NCBI RefSeq assembly: GCF_000018945.1
Contig: NC_011978.1
Coordinates: 124,001 to 188,000, forward strand
Length of the DNA: 64,000 nucleotides
From: Thermotoga neapolitana DSM 4359
GTDB taxonomy: Bacteria; Thermotogota; Thermotogae; Thermotogales; Thermotogaceae
Direction of reading: 5' to 3'
Part shown: positions 17,577 to 26,789 of the stretch, piece after piece
How the letters are laid out: each line of letters begins with the position of its first letter
Position numbering within the stretch: the first letter of the stretch is position 1
Made by a program: the position numbers and the translations under genes
The notes under the pieces: generated by a model
Told to the model about the DNA's origin: nothing
The model's database searches: none
The model's input: only the letters and a program-made list of their open reading frames with translations

Positions 17577-18107
17577 CTAGACTTCTTCTATCACGAGGTT
17601 CTGGTTCGTGTAGATACATATTTCCCCGGCTATCATCATGGCCTTCTCCACGATCTCCCTTGCGGAAAGATCGGTGTTTCTGAGCAGAGCCTTTGCGGCG
17701 GCAAGAGCGTAAGGACCCCCTGAACCGATGGCGGCTGCGTCGTCGTCGGGCTGAATGACCTCACCGTTTCCGGAGATGATGAAGATGTTCTCTCTATCGG
17801 CCACCAGAAGCAGAGCCTCCAGTCTCCTCAAGATCCTGTCCGTTCTCCAGTCCTTTGCGAGTTCAACCGCTGCTTTTGTGAGGTTTCCTCCCCATTCCCT
17901 CAGCTTTGCCTCGAATCTATCGAAGAGCGTCATAGCGTCCGCCACAGATCCCGCAAATCCGGCAAGCACCCTTCCCTCGCCGAGTTTTCTCACCTTCCTT
18001 GCGTTTCCTTTCAACACGGTGGAACCGAAAGTGACCTGTCCGTCCCCACCCATCACGGTTTTCCCATCTCTTCTCACCACGAGAATCGTCGTGCCGTGGA
18101 ATTTCAT
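17577..18107 (-). CDS. hslV: ATP-dependent protease peptidase subunit HslV
   Basis: 176 residues, an N-terminal-nucleophile protease related to the proteasome beta subunit. The start [15 protein letters not shown] implies removal of MKFHG to expose the catalytic Thr6. The [17 protein letters not shown] and [14 protein letters not shown] blocks are conserved. ATG 18107 is chosen because a GTG three codons upstream is itself part of the GAGGAGGTG ribosome site. It heads the 14-kb minus-strand operon. Its partner HslU follows after 11 bases. Confidence 0.96.
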   Translation of the reverse strand: MKFHGTTILVVRRDGKTVMGGDGQVTFGSTVLKGNARKVRKLGEGRVLAGFAGSVADAMTLFDRFEAKLREWGGNLTKAAVELAKDWRTDRILRRLEALLLVADRENIFIISGNGEVIQPDDDAAAIGSGGPYALAAAKALLRNTDLSAREIVEKAMMIAGEICIYTNQNLVIEEV

Positions 18108-18157
18108 GTTCTGCACCTCCTCAAGTTATTTTAACTCAATTTCTCGAATAAAGGAAA

Positions 18158-18166
18158 TGGTATCAT
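18158..18166 (+). promoter_or_regulatory. Extended -10 promoter candidate for mnmA
   Basis: TGGTATCAT combines a TGn extension with a -10 hexamer five bases away from consensus in only one position (TATCAT). No good -35 lies 16-18 bases upstream, which extended -10 promoters tolerate. It is 22 bases before the mnmA start. A TAAAAT at 18128-18133 on the other strand may serve hslV. Confidence 0.4.
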
Positions 18167-18187
18167 CTTAAATGAGGAGGTGCGAAC

Positions 18188-19264
18188 TTGAAAGTAGGTG
18201 TGGCTCTGAGTGGCGGCGTGGACAGTGCTGTTGCCCTGTATCTTCTTCTCAAAGAAGGACACGAGGTGAAGGCATTCCACATGAAAACAAAAGAAGACGA
18301 GTTCTTCCTGAAAAAAGAGATAAAAAAGAAGGTCTGTTGCAGTCCCTCTGACACAGCCGATGCGATAAGGATCGCTCGCTCTCTGGGCGTGGAAATAGAG
18401 ATCGTCGATGTGAGAGAAGTCTTCAGAGAAAAGGTCATAGAACCTTTCAAGAGGGATCTGCTCAGAGGACTCACTCCCAATCCCTGCGTCCATTGCAACA
18501 GGTATGTGAAGTTTGGATACTTCATGGACTACGTACTTTCGCAAGGATTCGACGCTTTCGCAAGCGGGCATTATGCGCGTGTTGAGTTCAGTGGCAAATA
18601 CGGAAAAAAGGTAATAAAGAAGGGCGTGGACGGAAAAAAAGATCAATCGTATTTCCTTGCCAGGATAGAACCCTGGAGGATAGAGAAACTTCTCTTTCCA
18701 AACGGCATCTACACGAAGGAAGAGATCAGGAGAATCGCAGAAGAGGCCGGTATACACGTGGCAAAGAAACAGGAAAGCCAGGACGTGTGTTTCATACCGG
18801 ATGGAAGCATCGAAAACTTTCTGAAAGATGAAGGAATAACCCTTTCAGAAGGAAAGGTGATCACAGAAAAAGGCGAAGTCGTCGGACACCACAGAGGTTA
18901 TCCACTCTACACGGTCGGCCAGAGGAAAGGACTGAAGATAGAAAAGTTCGGTGAAAGACTTTACGTGAGAGAGAAGATACCAGAAAGCAACGTCGTTGTG
19001 GTCTCTGGTCTGGAAGGTGTTTTCTTCTCTGGACTGATCGCCGTCGATCCCGTATGGCACGTCGATCTTCCGGAAGAGTTCAGATGTGTCTGCAGGGTGA
19101 GAAAGAAAGCAGAGGAGGCACCGGCGATCGTCAGGGTGAAAAATTCTGAAGTGGAAGTTCGATTTGAAAAGAAGATATTTGCAGTGACACCAGGTCAGAT
19201 CGCTGCCTTCTACGACGAAGACACACTCCTTGGAGGAGCGATCATAAAGGAGGGAATCCCATGA
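18188..19264 (+). CDS. mnmA: tRNA-specific 2-thiouridylase MnmA
   Basis: 358 residues. It adds sulfur to U34 of Lys, Glu and Gln tRNAs. The PP-loop ALSGGVDSAVALYLL (6-20) is followed by the NPCVHCNRYVKFG block with the first catalytic Cys, the GHYARVE motif, ESQDVCFIPDG with the persulfide Cys, and the C-terminal barrel ending DEDTLLGGAIIKEG. The start is TTG at 18188 with GAGGAGGTG six bases before. It overlaps the next gene by four bases. It is divergent from hslV across an 80-base gap that must hold both promoters. Confidence 0.96.
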   Translation: MKVGVALSGGVDSAVALYLLLKEGHEVKAFHMKTKEDEFFLKKEIKKKVCCSPSDTADAIRIARSLGVEIEIVDVREVFREKVIEPFKRDLLRGLTPNPCVHCNRYVKFGYFMDYVLSQGFDAFASGHYARVEFSGKYGKKVIKKGVDGKKDQSYFLARIEPWRIEKLLFPNGIYTKEEIRRIAEEAGIHVAKKQESQDVCFIPDGSIENFLKDEGITLSEGKVITEKGEVVGHHRGYPLYTVGQRKGLKIEKFGERLYVREKIPESNVVVVSGLEGVFFSGLIAVDPVWHVDLPEEFRCVCRVRKKAEEAPAIVRVKNSEVEVRFEKKIFAVTPGQIAAFYDEDTLLGGAIIKEGIP

Positions 19265-20190
19265 GGAGCATCGTGCAGAACAAAACTGAAGAGTGCCTTG
19301 AAATTCTGAGATGGGACAAAACAAAGTGGATAGACTTCTGGAAAGAACTCAGAAAGAAGTTCGGTCCGATAATACCGAACTACGAGAAAAAACTCGAACT
19401 GGACGAGGAAAAGATAAAGGAGATCCTCTGGAACACGGAAAGAAGAGAACTCGACCGGTTCAAATGGGAATGGCTGGACATCTCAAGAAACAAGAAGGTG
19501 GAGTGTGCTGAAGCACTTTCTGAAAGAGAAGAGTTTCTTGATTTGAAAAGAGAAGACTTCTCCGTGTTTCTCATGTCACTTCTTGGTATCTCAGACTGGG
19601 TCGTCGTGGACGGTGAGAGAGAAAAGATCGTGATCGTGGACGTTTTCTCCCTCTGGAGGAAGGGCCTTCTCAAAGAACTTTCACTCGCCACCCTTCAGGC
19701 GGTGATAGAGTTTCGAAAAGGCAAAGAGAAAGGAAATTACCCGCGAAAGAAAGAGTACTTCGATTCACTGATGAAGGAGATCGAGAAAATCCTGGAAAGA
19801 GGAAAAGACGCCCTTGGAGATCTCTGTGGATTTTTGAGAAACCACGTTTCTTACTACGACTGGGTTGGTTTTTACTTCGTCGAAGACGGAAAACTGAAAC
19901 TCGGTCCTTTTGTGGGAGAGCCCACAGAACACGTTGAGATACCCTTCGGTGTTGGAATCTGTGGCCAGGCCGCCGAAAGAGAAAAGACCTTCGTTGTCCA
20001 GGATGTCAGCAAAGAGACGAACTACCTCTCCTGCAGCCCGAAAACGAAGGCAGAAATCGTCGTTCCCATATTCAAAGACGGAAGGATCATCGGAGAACTC
20101 GATATAGATTCACACAGCTTTTCTCCGTTTTCCGAGGAAGACAGGAGGTTCCTTGAAAAGGTGTGTGAACTTGTTTCAAAGGTGGTGTGA
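19261..20190 (+). CDS. GAF-domain protein, free methionine-(R)-sulfoxide reductase-like, with N-terminal extension
   Basis: 309 residues. The C-terminal 150 (about 160-309) match the fRMsr/YebR GAF fold: VSYYDWVGFYFVEDGKLKLG, FGVGICGQAA, NYLSCSPKTKAEIVVPI, IIGELDIDSHSFSPFSEED. Two of the three family cysteines (GIC and LSC) are kept, while the position corresponding to the first (PCVRIP in enterobacterial proteins) is PTEHVEIP. The first 160 residues, rich in charged helices, are of a type I do not recognise. Reduction of free methionine sulfoxide is likely but depends on the remaining pair. It is co-translated with mnmA (ATGA overlap). Confidence 0.75.
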   Translation: MRSIVQNKTEECLEILRWDKTKWIDFWKELRKKFGPIIPNYEKKLELDEEKIKEILWNTERRELDRFKWEWLDISRNKKVECAEALSEREEFLDLKREDFSVFLMSLLGISDWVVVDGEREKIVIVDVFSLWRKGLLKELSLATLQAVIEFRKGKEKGNYPRKKEYFDSLMKEIEKILERGKDALGDLCGFLRNHVSYYDWVGFYFVEDGKLKLGPFVGEPTEHVEIPFGVGICGQAAEREKTFVVQDVSKETNYLSCSPKTKAEIVVPIFKDGRIIGELDIDSHSFSPFSEEDRRFLEKVCELVSKVV

Positions 20191-20213
20191 GGAAAACCTC
20201 ACACCACCTTTTT
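20181..20213. terminator. Bidirectional terminator shared by two convergent genes
   Basis: A perfect 12-base-pair stem (GGTGGTGTGAGG, AAAA loop, CCTCACACCACC) runs from 20181 to 20208, followed by TTTTT on the plus strand; on the minus strand the preceding TTTGAAACAA gives a weaker U-tract. The stop codons of both flanking genes fall inside the stem. Confidence 0.85.
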
Positions 20214-20393
20214 GAAATGCTCGATGGACCTGTCCCAGGTTCTTTCCGCGTCGTTCGGGAAATAGCACGCCGGAAGTTCTCCGTGCTGTCTGTGGTAGTG
20301 CATACACTCACAGCAGATACCCTTCCTCGGACAGCCAGGATATGAACAGTTGCAGTAGGAGAGGTTCCTTTCCTTGTTCGGACAGGCCTTCAC
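20199..20393 (-). CDS. Small cysteine-rich protein, DUF6485-like
   Basis: 64 residues with eight cysteines in [22 protein letters not shown] and ACYFP, plus conserved [11 protein letters not shown]. This pattern matches a small bacterial family of unknown function, probably zinc or iron-sulfur binding. The start is GTG 20393, overlapping the DUF4234-like stop (GTGA), with GGAGGTGAAACC upstream. Its last three codons and stop lie in the shared terminator stem. Confidence 0.8.
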   Translation of the reverse strand: MKACPNKERNLSYCNCSYPGCPRKGICCECMHYHRQHGELPACYFPNDAERTWDRSIEHFKKVV

Positions 20394-21004
20394 GGTTTCA
20401 CCTCCAGATTCTTCATGGTTCTCTCGTCGGCATCGAGAAATTCGTTGATTTCCTTTGAAAGTTCAACGATCAGATACAGCCAGTACACGCCGAATGTGAT
20501 CAAAGTGAGCAGAAGAACAGTTAGAACGTTTCTTTCCTTTATGATGGGCCGAAACTCTACATCGAACAGCACACGGTAAAGACGTACTTTTTCCTCCTGA
20601 AGGTGCCTGGCTGCTTCGAAAAGAAAGTGCAGAAAGGTTACAAAGAACACCACCTGAAGAAGCGAAAACAGCCACACCTCCGGAAAAAGAAAGGAAAGAA
20701 ACCAGAAAAGAACGAAGGTGAAATACGTCCAGTTTGGAACCAGCAGTACTCCTTTCAGATCAAAACCGTGGCTTTCCGCCAGCCTTTGCGTTTTCAAAGC
20801 GTTTTCGTTCAGCAAGACCGTCCACTGCCTGTAGACAACAAAAAGAGAAAGAGAAGAAATCATCGAGAGAAAAAGTGCCGTGAGACCGAAGACGTGAACT
20901 TGCCTTCCGGCGAGGATTTCCCCGTAATATTTTACCAGCAGCACGGTGCTTGCGATCGAAAAGATCACACCTATCCAGGCAAGGTTCGTGCTCACCCTCT
21001 TCAA
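20390..21004 (-). CDS. DUF4234-like membrane protein
   Basis: 204 residues with about five hydrophobic helices (7-28, 38-57, 92-108, 112-130, 160-182). The C-terminal helix, [20 protein letters not shown], is the recognisable signature of DUF4234. No catalytic motif is visible. It is embedded in a four-gene operon with a C11 protease and a Cys-rich protein, each gene overlapping the next by a few bases. Confidence 0.7.
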   Translation of the reverse strand: MKRVSTNLAWIGVIFSIASTVLLVKYYGEILAGRQVHVFGLTALFLSMISSLSLFVVYRQWTVLLNENALKTQRLAESHGFDLKGVLLVPNWTYFTFVLFWFLSFLFPEVWLFSLLQVVFFVTFLHFLFEAARHLQEEKVRLYRVLFDVEFRPIIKERNVLTVLLLTLITFGVYWLYLIVELSKEINEFLDADERTMKNLEVKP

Positions 21005-22071
21005 TCTCTATCCCTCCAGTACGAAATGAGATCGTCCCAAAAACTGTCTGTTATGAAGTCACTCAGTGCGGAAAAATCATCCCAGTACTCAGGGTTTTTC
21101 ATGTTCTCCGGCAGATAGATGAGAAGATCTCTGTAGCCTTCCGGTGTTCCGTAGATTCTGGCAGAAACGATGGCACCATGAAGCTTTTCCCCATAATATC
21201 TGAGGGTATCGTCTGAAGACCCGTAGAGTGCTTCTGCAAAACTTCCAAGTTCTATGAGTTCGGTGAAAACACCTTCTGCTTTTCTTCTTTCAACGGTGAA
21301 ACTCCACGGCGAGATCTCCTTTTCCATCATGTACTGAGAAACTCTGTTCAGCCAGTACATGATTTCATCCAGCCTCGAGGTGTCCCAGACGCTCAAAGAA
21401 AAATCTTCCCCGTAACCCTCGTAATATTTTTGAACGACTCTGGAAAGAAGCGAAGGAAGATCTGTTACCCCCCTCAATGCGGTGTAGTCCCAGCCCTCTT
21501 CTGGAATCTCCTTGGAGGAGGTCACAATGTACTCTGCACAGTCTTTGAATTCCCACAGGATCTCGAAAGTTCCCATCAGACAGGCATCAAAGCCAAGTAT
21601 CGTGACAGGAGAGTTTTTTAAAACGTTCTTTATCTCTTTCACCGAGAGAAAATCTGAGTTTTTTACATCGTAAGCCACACCCTTCGTCTTCACCTGGGCT
21701 TCACCACGCCACCAGTCACCGTGATTCCAGATCACAAGGAAGGAAAGATCGTTTCCCCGGTACTCTTTCAGAAAGGAAGAAAGAGCCTCTGGATCACCGG
21801 AATCTATCTCGTTGAACGTTTCCAGAGGTACCAGATCACTTTCCACACGGTACAGGGTATCAGAAGCGGACGCATAATCGACCATAGCGAAAACTTCTAT
21901 CCAAGATGGGTTTTCTTTCATCTCCTCCAGGTCCTGAGATACGTATTTTTCCAGATCGTTGTCTGCGGCTATCCACACGAGGAAAGAGAGTGTGTGCCTT
22001 GGAACAAAAAAGCAGCCGGAGAGCAGAAGAAACAGACTACCTGTTAAGATAATCGAACCTTTTGCCTTGAT
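21001..22071 (-). CDS. Clostripain-family (C11) cysteine protease lipoprotein, non-canonical start
   Basis: The catalytic dyad is visible as WNHGDWW (His) and ILGFDACLMGTFE (Cys), the C11 signature. The first canonical start (GTG at 21978) falls within the mature domain. Reading on upstream in the same frame gives KAKGSIILTGSLFLLLSGCF, a textbook lipoprotein signal with lipobox LSGC, but no ATG, GTG or TTG before the upstream TAG. An ATC at 22069-22071 lies eight bases after AGGAG and is my best start, giving 356 residues; an ATT six codons later is the alternative. The protease would be anchored outside the inner membrane. If ATC is wrong, a nearby base error or very short form starting at 21978 must be assumed. 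Confidence 0.75.
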   Translation of the reverse strand: MKAKGSIILTGSLFLLLSGCFFVPRHTLSFLVWIAADNDLEKYVSQDLEEMKENPSWIEVFAMVDYASASDTLYRVESDLVPLETFNEIDSGDPEALSSFLKEYRGNDLSFLVIWNHGDWWRGEAQVKTKGVAYDVKNSDFLSVKEIKNVLKNSPVTILGFDACLMGTFEILWEFKDCAEYIVTSSKEIPEEGWDYTALRGVTDLPSLLSRVVQKYYEGYGEDFSLSVWDTSRLDEIMYWLNRVSQYMMEKEISPWSFTVERRKAEGVFTELIELGSFAEALYGSSDDTLRYYGEKLHGAIVSARIYGTPEGYRDLLIYLPENMKNPEYWDDFSALSDFITDSFWDDLISYWRDRD

Positions 22072-22951
22072 AAGTATCTCTCCTTTCGAGTTCCTTTTCT
22101 ATCATGTTGATGATCTCTATCTTGCTCTTTCCCCAGTTTGCAAATATCGTGCCTTCTTTCGGTGGATCGGCGACCAGTCTGTGAACGACCACCTTCGGTG
22201 ACAGGTACTCCAAGAAGGTGATCACCCTTTCTATGTACTCTTCGAGACTGCAGATCTCTATCTCTCCCTTCCGGTACATCTCAGCGAGTTTGGTTCCCTC
22301 TACCACGTAAAGGGAGTGAAGTTTCACACCGTCAACATCGAGAGCCGAAAGAAGTTTCGCCGTTTCCACCACATCTTCCATGTCGTCCCACGGCAGGTTC
22401 AGTATCACGTGGACCACAAGTTCCATTCCCCTTCTCTTCACCCTGACAGCAGCATCCACGAACTCTGCGAGTGTGTGTCCCCTGTTGATCTTTCTGAGGG
22501 TCCTGTAATTTGCCGTCTGAAGGCCCAGTTCAACGGAAACGTCCACTTTCCTTTTGAACTCCTCCAGAAGATCCAGCACTTCTTCGGGAACAAGATCGGG
22601 CCTTGTGGAGACGGAGAGCTGAACTATGCTGTCATCCACCAGGGCTTCCTCGTACTTTTTTCTGAGTTCATCGATGGAAGCGTACGTGTTGCTGAACGCC
22701 TGAAAGTAAGCGATGAACTTTCTGATTCCCCTCTTTTCATACCTTTCCTTCATTCTGAGCACCTGTTCTCTGATGGGTAGTTTCATGAGTGTGGTGAAAC
22801 CGCTTCCCGTGGCATCACAGTAGATACACCCTCCCGTTCCCTTCGTTCCATCCCTGTTGGGGCAGGAAAATCCCCCGAAGATGACTATTCTCTGAACCCT
22901 CTCGCCATACCTTTCCTTCAGATGATCGCTGAGTTTTCTGTAGCGCACCAT
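22037..22951 (-). CDS. Radical SAM protein, TIGR01212/YhcC family
   Basis: 304 residues. The cluster motif is CPNRDGTKGTGGCIYC (residues 30-45), the spaced form of CxxxCxxC typical of the YhcC-like group. Further landmarks are the SVELGLQTANYRTLRKINRG block and HVILNLPWDD. Substrate unknown; relatives have been linked to tRNA modification. It heads an operon with the C11 protease, overlapping the protease gene by about 35 bases. The ribosome site GAAGGAGGGAAT precedes ATG 22951. Confidence 0.9.
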   Translation of the reverse strand: MVRYRKLSDHLKERYGERVQRIVIFGGFSCPNRDGTKGTGGCIYCDATGSGFTTLMKLPIREQVLRMKERYEKRGIRKFIAYFQAFSNTYASIDELRKKYEEALVDDSIVQLSVSTRPDLVPEEVLDLLEEFKRKVDVSVELGLQTANYRTLRKINRGHTLAEFVDAAVRVKRRGMELVVHVILNLPWDDMEDVVETAKLLSALDVDGVKLHSLYVVEGTKLAEMYRKGEIEICSLEEYIERVITFLEYLSPKVVVHRLVADPPKEGTIFANWGKSKIEIINMIEKELERRDTYQGKRFDYLNR

Positions 22952-23018
22952 ATTCCCTCCTTCAGTCCTTATGATACAATAGTTTCAAAAGAACTCGTAA
23001 TCGAGGAGGAGATCGGCC

Positions 23019-24752
23019 TTGCGAATGAAACAGCTGTACGCCCCAACGCTCAAGGAAACTCCTTCTGACGTGGAAACGGTGAGCCATGAGTACCTTCTGC
23101 GCGGTGGATTCATAAGAAAGGTGGCCGCCGGGATATACACCTACCTGCCACTGGGAAGAAGGGTTCTTCTCAAGATAGAGAACATCGTACGCGAAGAAAT
23201 GAACAGAATAGGTGCACAGGAGATCCTCATGCCCATTCTCCAGCCCGCCGAGTTATGGAAGAGGTCCGGCAGATGGGACGACTACGGTCCTGAGATGATG
23301 AAACTCAAGGACAGACACGAAAGAGACTTCACACTCGGACCCACACACGAAGAGATCGTGACAGACCTTGTGAAGAACGAACTTCGCTCCTACAGACAGC
23401 TTCCCCTCGTTGTCTATCAAGTAGCGAACAAGTACAGGGATGAGATCAGGCCCAGGTTTGGCCTTCTCAGAGCAAGAGAGTTCATAATGAAAGACGCCTA
23501 CAGTTTCCACTCCAGCTGGGAATCGCTGGACGAGACCTACGAATTGTTCAAAGAGGCTTACTCGAGGATAATGGAAAGACTCGGTGTGAAGTACATGGTC
23601 ATAGAGGCAGAAACGGGTGCCATCGGCGGAAACGCTTCTCATGAGTTCGTCGTTCCCGCAAAGATCGGAGAGACGAACGTGCTCTACTGCGAAAAATGTG
23701 GTTACCAGGCAAGCGATGAAAAAGCCGAGTACAGGGGAGAATACCCCGTCGAGGAAGAGGAAGAAAAACCCCTGGAAAAGGTTCCTACCCCCGGAGTGAG
23801 GACGATAGAAGAAGTTTCACAGTTCCTTGGAGTTCCTCCATCGAAGATAGTGAAGTCCCTTCTGTTCGTGGGAAGAGATGGGTACGTGATGGCTCTCATA
23901 AGAGGTGATCTGGAGCTGAACGAGGCAAAGCTCAAATCCCACCTGAAAGACCAGTCTTTGAGGCTTGCCACTCCTGAGGAGGTCCTGAAAGACTTCGGTG
24001 TTCCCATCGGATTCATCGGCCCCATCGGCACGAACGTGAAGAAGGTGGCAGATCACAGCATCAAAGGTCTGAAGAACTTCGTCGTGGGTGGTATGGAAAA
24101 AGACACACACTACGTCAATGCAAACCACCCGAGGGACTTCAAAGTTGATGAGTGGTGCGATCTGAGAACCGTTGTGGAGGGTGATCCCTGCCCCGTGTGC
24201 GGTGAACCCCTCAGAGCCACAAAAGGAATAGAACTCGGCCACATCTTCAAACTTGGAACGAAATACTCTGAAGCGATGGAAGCCTACTTCATGGACGAAA
24301 ACGGTGAGATGAAACCCTTCATCATGGGATGCTACGGCTGGGGTGTTTCCAGAACGATGGCGGCGGTTGTGGAACACTTCCACGACGAAAACGGTATGAT
24401 CTGGCCCCTGTCCATAGCACCGTACACGGTCATCGTCGATATCCTGAACATGAACGATCCAGATCAAAAGCGTGTCGGAGAGGAGATCTACAGGGCTCTT
24501 CTGGAAAAGGGTGAAGAGGTTGTCCTCGACGACCGCGAGGTTTCACCGGGATTCAAATTCAAGGACGCGGATCTCATCGGTTTTCCCATAAGGATAAACG
24601 TGGGAAGATCCCTGAAAGACGGTGTGATCGAGTTGAAGAAGCGCTACTCAAAAGAGCTCGTAAAAGTGAGCATTCAAAATGGTCTTGGCTCGCTTTTTGA
24701 GGCTCTGAACAGAATGAAGGCAGAATACGATCCTAGGGAGGCTATCGAGTGA
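23019..24752 (+). CDS. proS: Prolyl-tRNA synthetase
   Basis: 577 residues, the bacterial-type ProRS. The class II core has motif 1 ([20 protein letters not shown]), motif 2 ([20 protein letters not shown]) and motif 3 ([16 protein letters not shown]). A YbaK-like editing insertion occupies about 225-395 ([27 protein letters not shown]). The anticodon domain follows ([10 protein letters not shown] to the end). The start is TTG 23019, nine bases after GAGGAGG; ATG 23025 is a close alternative. It is divergent from the radical SAM gene across 67 bases and overlaps comM by four bases. Confidence 0.96.
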   Translation: MRMKQLYAPTLKETPSDVETVSHEYLLRGGFIRKVAAGIYTYLPLGRRVLLKIENIVREEMNRIGAQEILMPILQPAELWKRSGRWDDYGPEMMKLKDRHERDFTLGPTHEEIVTDLVKNELRSYRQLPLVVYQVANKYRDEIRPRFGLLRAREFIMKDAYSFHSSWESLDETYELFKEAYSRIMERLGVKYMVIEAETGAIGGNASHEFVVPAKIGETNVLYCEKCGYQASDEKAEYRGEYPVEEEEEKPLEKVPTPGVRTIEEVSQFLGVPPSKIVKSLLFVGRDGYVMALIRGDLELNEAKLKSHLKDQSLRLATPEEVLKDFGVPIGFIGPIGTNVKKVADHSIKGLKNFVVGGMEKDTHYVNANHPRDFKVDEWCDLRTVVEGDPCPVCGEPLRATKGIELGHIFKLGTKYSEAMEAYFMDENGEMKPFIMGCYGWGVSRTMAAVVEHFHDENGMIWPLSIAPYTVIVDILNMNDPDQKRVGEEIYRALLEKGEEVVLDDREVSPGFKFKDADLIGFPIRINVGRSLKDGVIELKKRYSKELVKVSIQNGLGSLFEALNRMKAEYDPREAIE

Positions 24753-26254
24753 ATTACTCTCGACTCTCTTCTGCCACTCTTCAAGGCATAGAAGCGATGA
24801 AGATAGACGTGGAAGTTGATTTCGACAACAGGAGCGTTTTCAACGATATAGATGTGGTGGGGCTCGGAGACACCGCCGTGAAGGAAAGCAGGAAAAGGGT
24901 GAAGAGTGCTATTCTGAACAGCGGGTTTTCTCTTCCCCATGGAAAGTTCGTGGTGAACCTTGCACCGGGAGATGTGAAAAAAGAAGGCTCCATGCTCGAC
25001 CTTCCGATAGCCCTGTGTATCCTTGCTTCAACGGGCATTGTTCAGGTGAGCGAAAACATCCTCGCCGTTGGAGAACTTTCGCTGAACGGTGAAGTGAAAA
25101 GGGTAAGTGGCATTCTACCCGTTCTTCTGGCCCTTTCTGGGAACTTCAGAGGAACCGTCATAATTCCAAAAGAAAACGAAGAAGAGGCAACGTGTGTGAA
25201 GGACCTTCACGTCTACACGGTGGAATCCCTCAGAGAGTGCGTGGAGTTTCTGAGGGGAGACAGGGTGTTGGAAGAAGTTGAATACGTTGGGATAAAAGAA
25301 GCTGTGCTGGATCGATCCGTTGACTTTTCGGACGTTCGGGACCACGAGATGGTGAAAAGGGCCGTCGAGATAGCGGTAGCGGGGTTTCACAACATTCTCA
25401 TGGTGGGAAATCCAGGCTCTGGAAAGACGATGATAGCAAAGAGAATCCCCACCATCTTCCCTCCGATGACGGAAGAGGAGATCATCGAAACGAGCAAGGT
25501 GTACAGTGCAGCGGGTTATCCCGGTCTTGTCCGAATCAGACCGTTTCGCTCACCGCACCATACAGCCTCCACCGTTTCCATCATCGGCGGTGGCACAACA
25601 CCGAAACCCGGAGAGATTTCCCTTGCACACAACGGTGTGCTCTTTCTCGACGAACTACCAGAGTTCAAGAGGGACGTGCTCGAGGCTCTGAGGCAGCCCC
25701 TTGAGGAACATTGCGTCACCGTTTCAAGGGCAAAGTTCACCGTCACTTACCCTGCCCGTTTCATGTTGGTTGGTGCGATGAATCCCTGTCCCTGTGGAAA
25801 CTTCGGAGATCCAAAACAACCCTGTGTCTGCTCTCCAAGGGACATTCTGAGATACAGGAAGAAGATATCGGGTCCACTTCTGGACAGAATAGACATCGTC
25901 GTGAACGTGCCGAAGCTTTCTTTCGAGGAGATGATGAGAAAACCCGAAGGAGAAAAGAGTGCATCCATAAGGGATCGAATCATGAAAGCAAGAGAAATCC
26001 AAAAACGACGTTTTCAAGACACATCCATCTCCTACAACTCTCAGATGACACACAGGATGTTGAGAGAACACGTAAAACTCGACGATAAAAGCGAGAACCT
26101 GCTCAAAAGGTACGTGGAAAGGTACGGGCTTTCCGGCAGGAGAATCGATAAGGTGTTGAGGCTCTCAAGAACGATAGCCGATCTCGATGGCAGAGAAAGG
26201 GTGGAAATGAAGCATCTGGCGGAGGCGTTGCAGTACAGATTCAGGGATGACTAG
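24749..26254 (+). CDS. comM: YifB/ComM-family Mg-chelatase-like AAA+ ATPase
   Basis: 501 residues. The N-terminal Lon-type substrate domain (about 1-170, [20 protein letters not shown]) is followed by the AAA+ module with Walker [14 protein letters not shown], Walker [11 protein letters not shown] and sensor 1, then four cysteines in [20 protein letters not shown], a probable zinc site, and a C-terminal helical lid ([18 protein letters not shown]). In transformable bacteria ComM acts as a branch-migration helicase during recombination. The GTG start overlaps the proS stop. It converges on fliJ with a four-base overlap. Confidence 0.93.
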   Translation: MNYSRLSSATLQGIEAMKIDVEVDFDNRSVFNDIDVVGLGDTAVKESRKRVKSAILNSGFSLPHGKFVVNLAPGDVKKEGSMLDLPIALCILASTGIVQVSENILAVGELSLNGEVKRVSGILPVLLALSGNFRGTVIIPKENEEEATCVKDLHVYTVESLRECVEFLRGDRVLEEVEYVGIKEAVLDRSVDFSDVRDHEMVKRAVEIAVAGFHNILMVGNPGSGKTMIAKRIPTIFPPMTEEEIIETSKVYSAAGYPGLVRIRPFRSPHHTASTVSIIGGGTTPKPGEISLAHNGVLFLDELPEFKRDVLEALRQPLEEHCVTVSRAKFTVTYPARFMLVGAMNPCPCGNFGDPKQPCVCSPRDILRYRKKISGPLLDRIDIVVNVPKLSFEEMMRKPEGEKSASIRDRIMKAREIQKRRFQDTSISYNSQMTHRMLREHVKLDDKSENLLKRYVERYGLSGRRIDKVLRLSRTIADLDGRERVEMKHLAEALQYRFRDD

Positions 26255-26682
26255 CTCCACCAGAATTTCCTTTCTGCAACTTCGTCCATTCTCTTTCTCT
26301 CTTTCAGGTTTTCCTCTGCCTGGTACTCTTTGAGTTTTCTTTCTCTCAGTTTCTCAAGCATCTTTCTTTCTTTCATCTTCTCCAGAAGACTTTTTCTGAT
26401 ACTTTCCTGCTCTTTCAGCAATTCCTGTAGCTCTTTCTGATACTTCTCTATCTCCATTTCATAAAAGCGTATCCCACGTTCGAGTTCGAGTAGATCTTTC
26501 TTCGAAAGCAGACCTTTCCGAAGAAAGTTGTTTTCTATTTTTTTCTTTTCGATGGTCAATTGTTGTATAATGCTTCTGAGATTTTCGATCTTTTCAGAGA
26601 TCTTTGAGAGATCATTTTTCAAAGTTTCTTCTTCCTTTCTTCGAACCGCGTATATTCTCTGGAGTCTAAACTTAAAAGCCAC
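26251..26682 (-). CDS. fliJ: Flagellar FliJ-like coiled-coil protein
   Basis: 143 residues, almost wholly charged helix (LEEELxK-type heptads from about 12 to 130). The N-terminus AFKFRLQRIYAVRRKEEE is the family hallmark. FliJ is the export-apparatus chaperone that contacts the FliH-FliI ATPase. I start at GTG 26682 because GGGGTGAT lies three to eleven bases upstream; the frame runs 14 codons further without a site. No other flagellar gene is nearby, so it is orphaned from the export operon. Confidence 0.8.
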   Translation of the reverse strand: MAFKFRLQRIYAVRRKEEETLKNDLSKISEKIENLRSIIQQLTIEKKKIENNFLRKGLLSKKDLLELERGIRFYEMEIEKYQKELQELLKEQESIRKSLLEKMKERKMLEKLRERKLKEYQAEENLKERKRMDEVAERKFWWS

Positions 26683-26789
26683 AGCAATCACCCCGGTCAG
26701 GGAATTTGCGAAAACCGTATGCAAGGTGATAGAATTATGTAAGGTTCCATTAATTTCTGATAATATTTTACCTGATTCTGGAGGAGAAA

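Noticed and set aside
18114-18182. Inverted repeat GCACCTCCTCA / TGAGGAGGTGC between hslV and mnmA
   Set aside because: Each arm is the strong ribosome site of one of the two divergent genes, so the symmetry needs no operator.
22952-23018. Promoters between the radical SAM gene and proS
   Set aside because: Several TATCAT/TACAAT-like strings are present but none has an acceptable -35 spacing; not reported as a feature.
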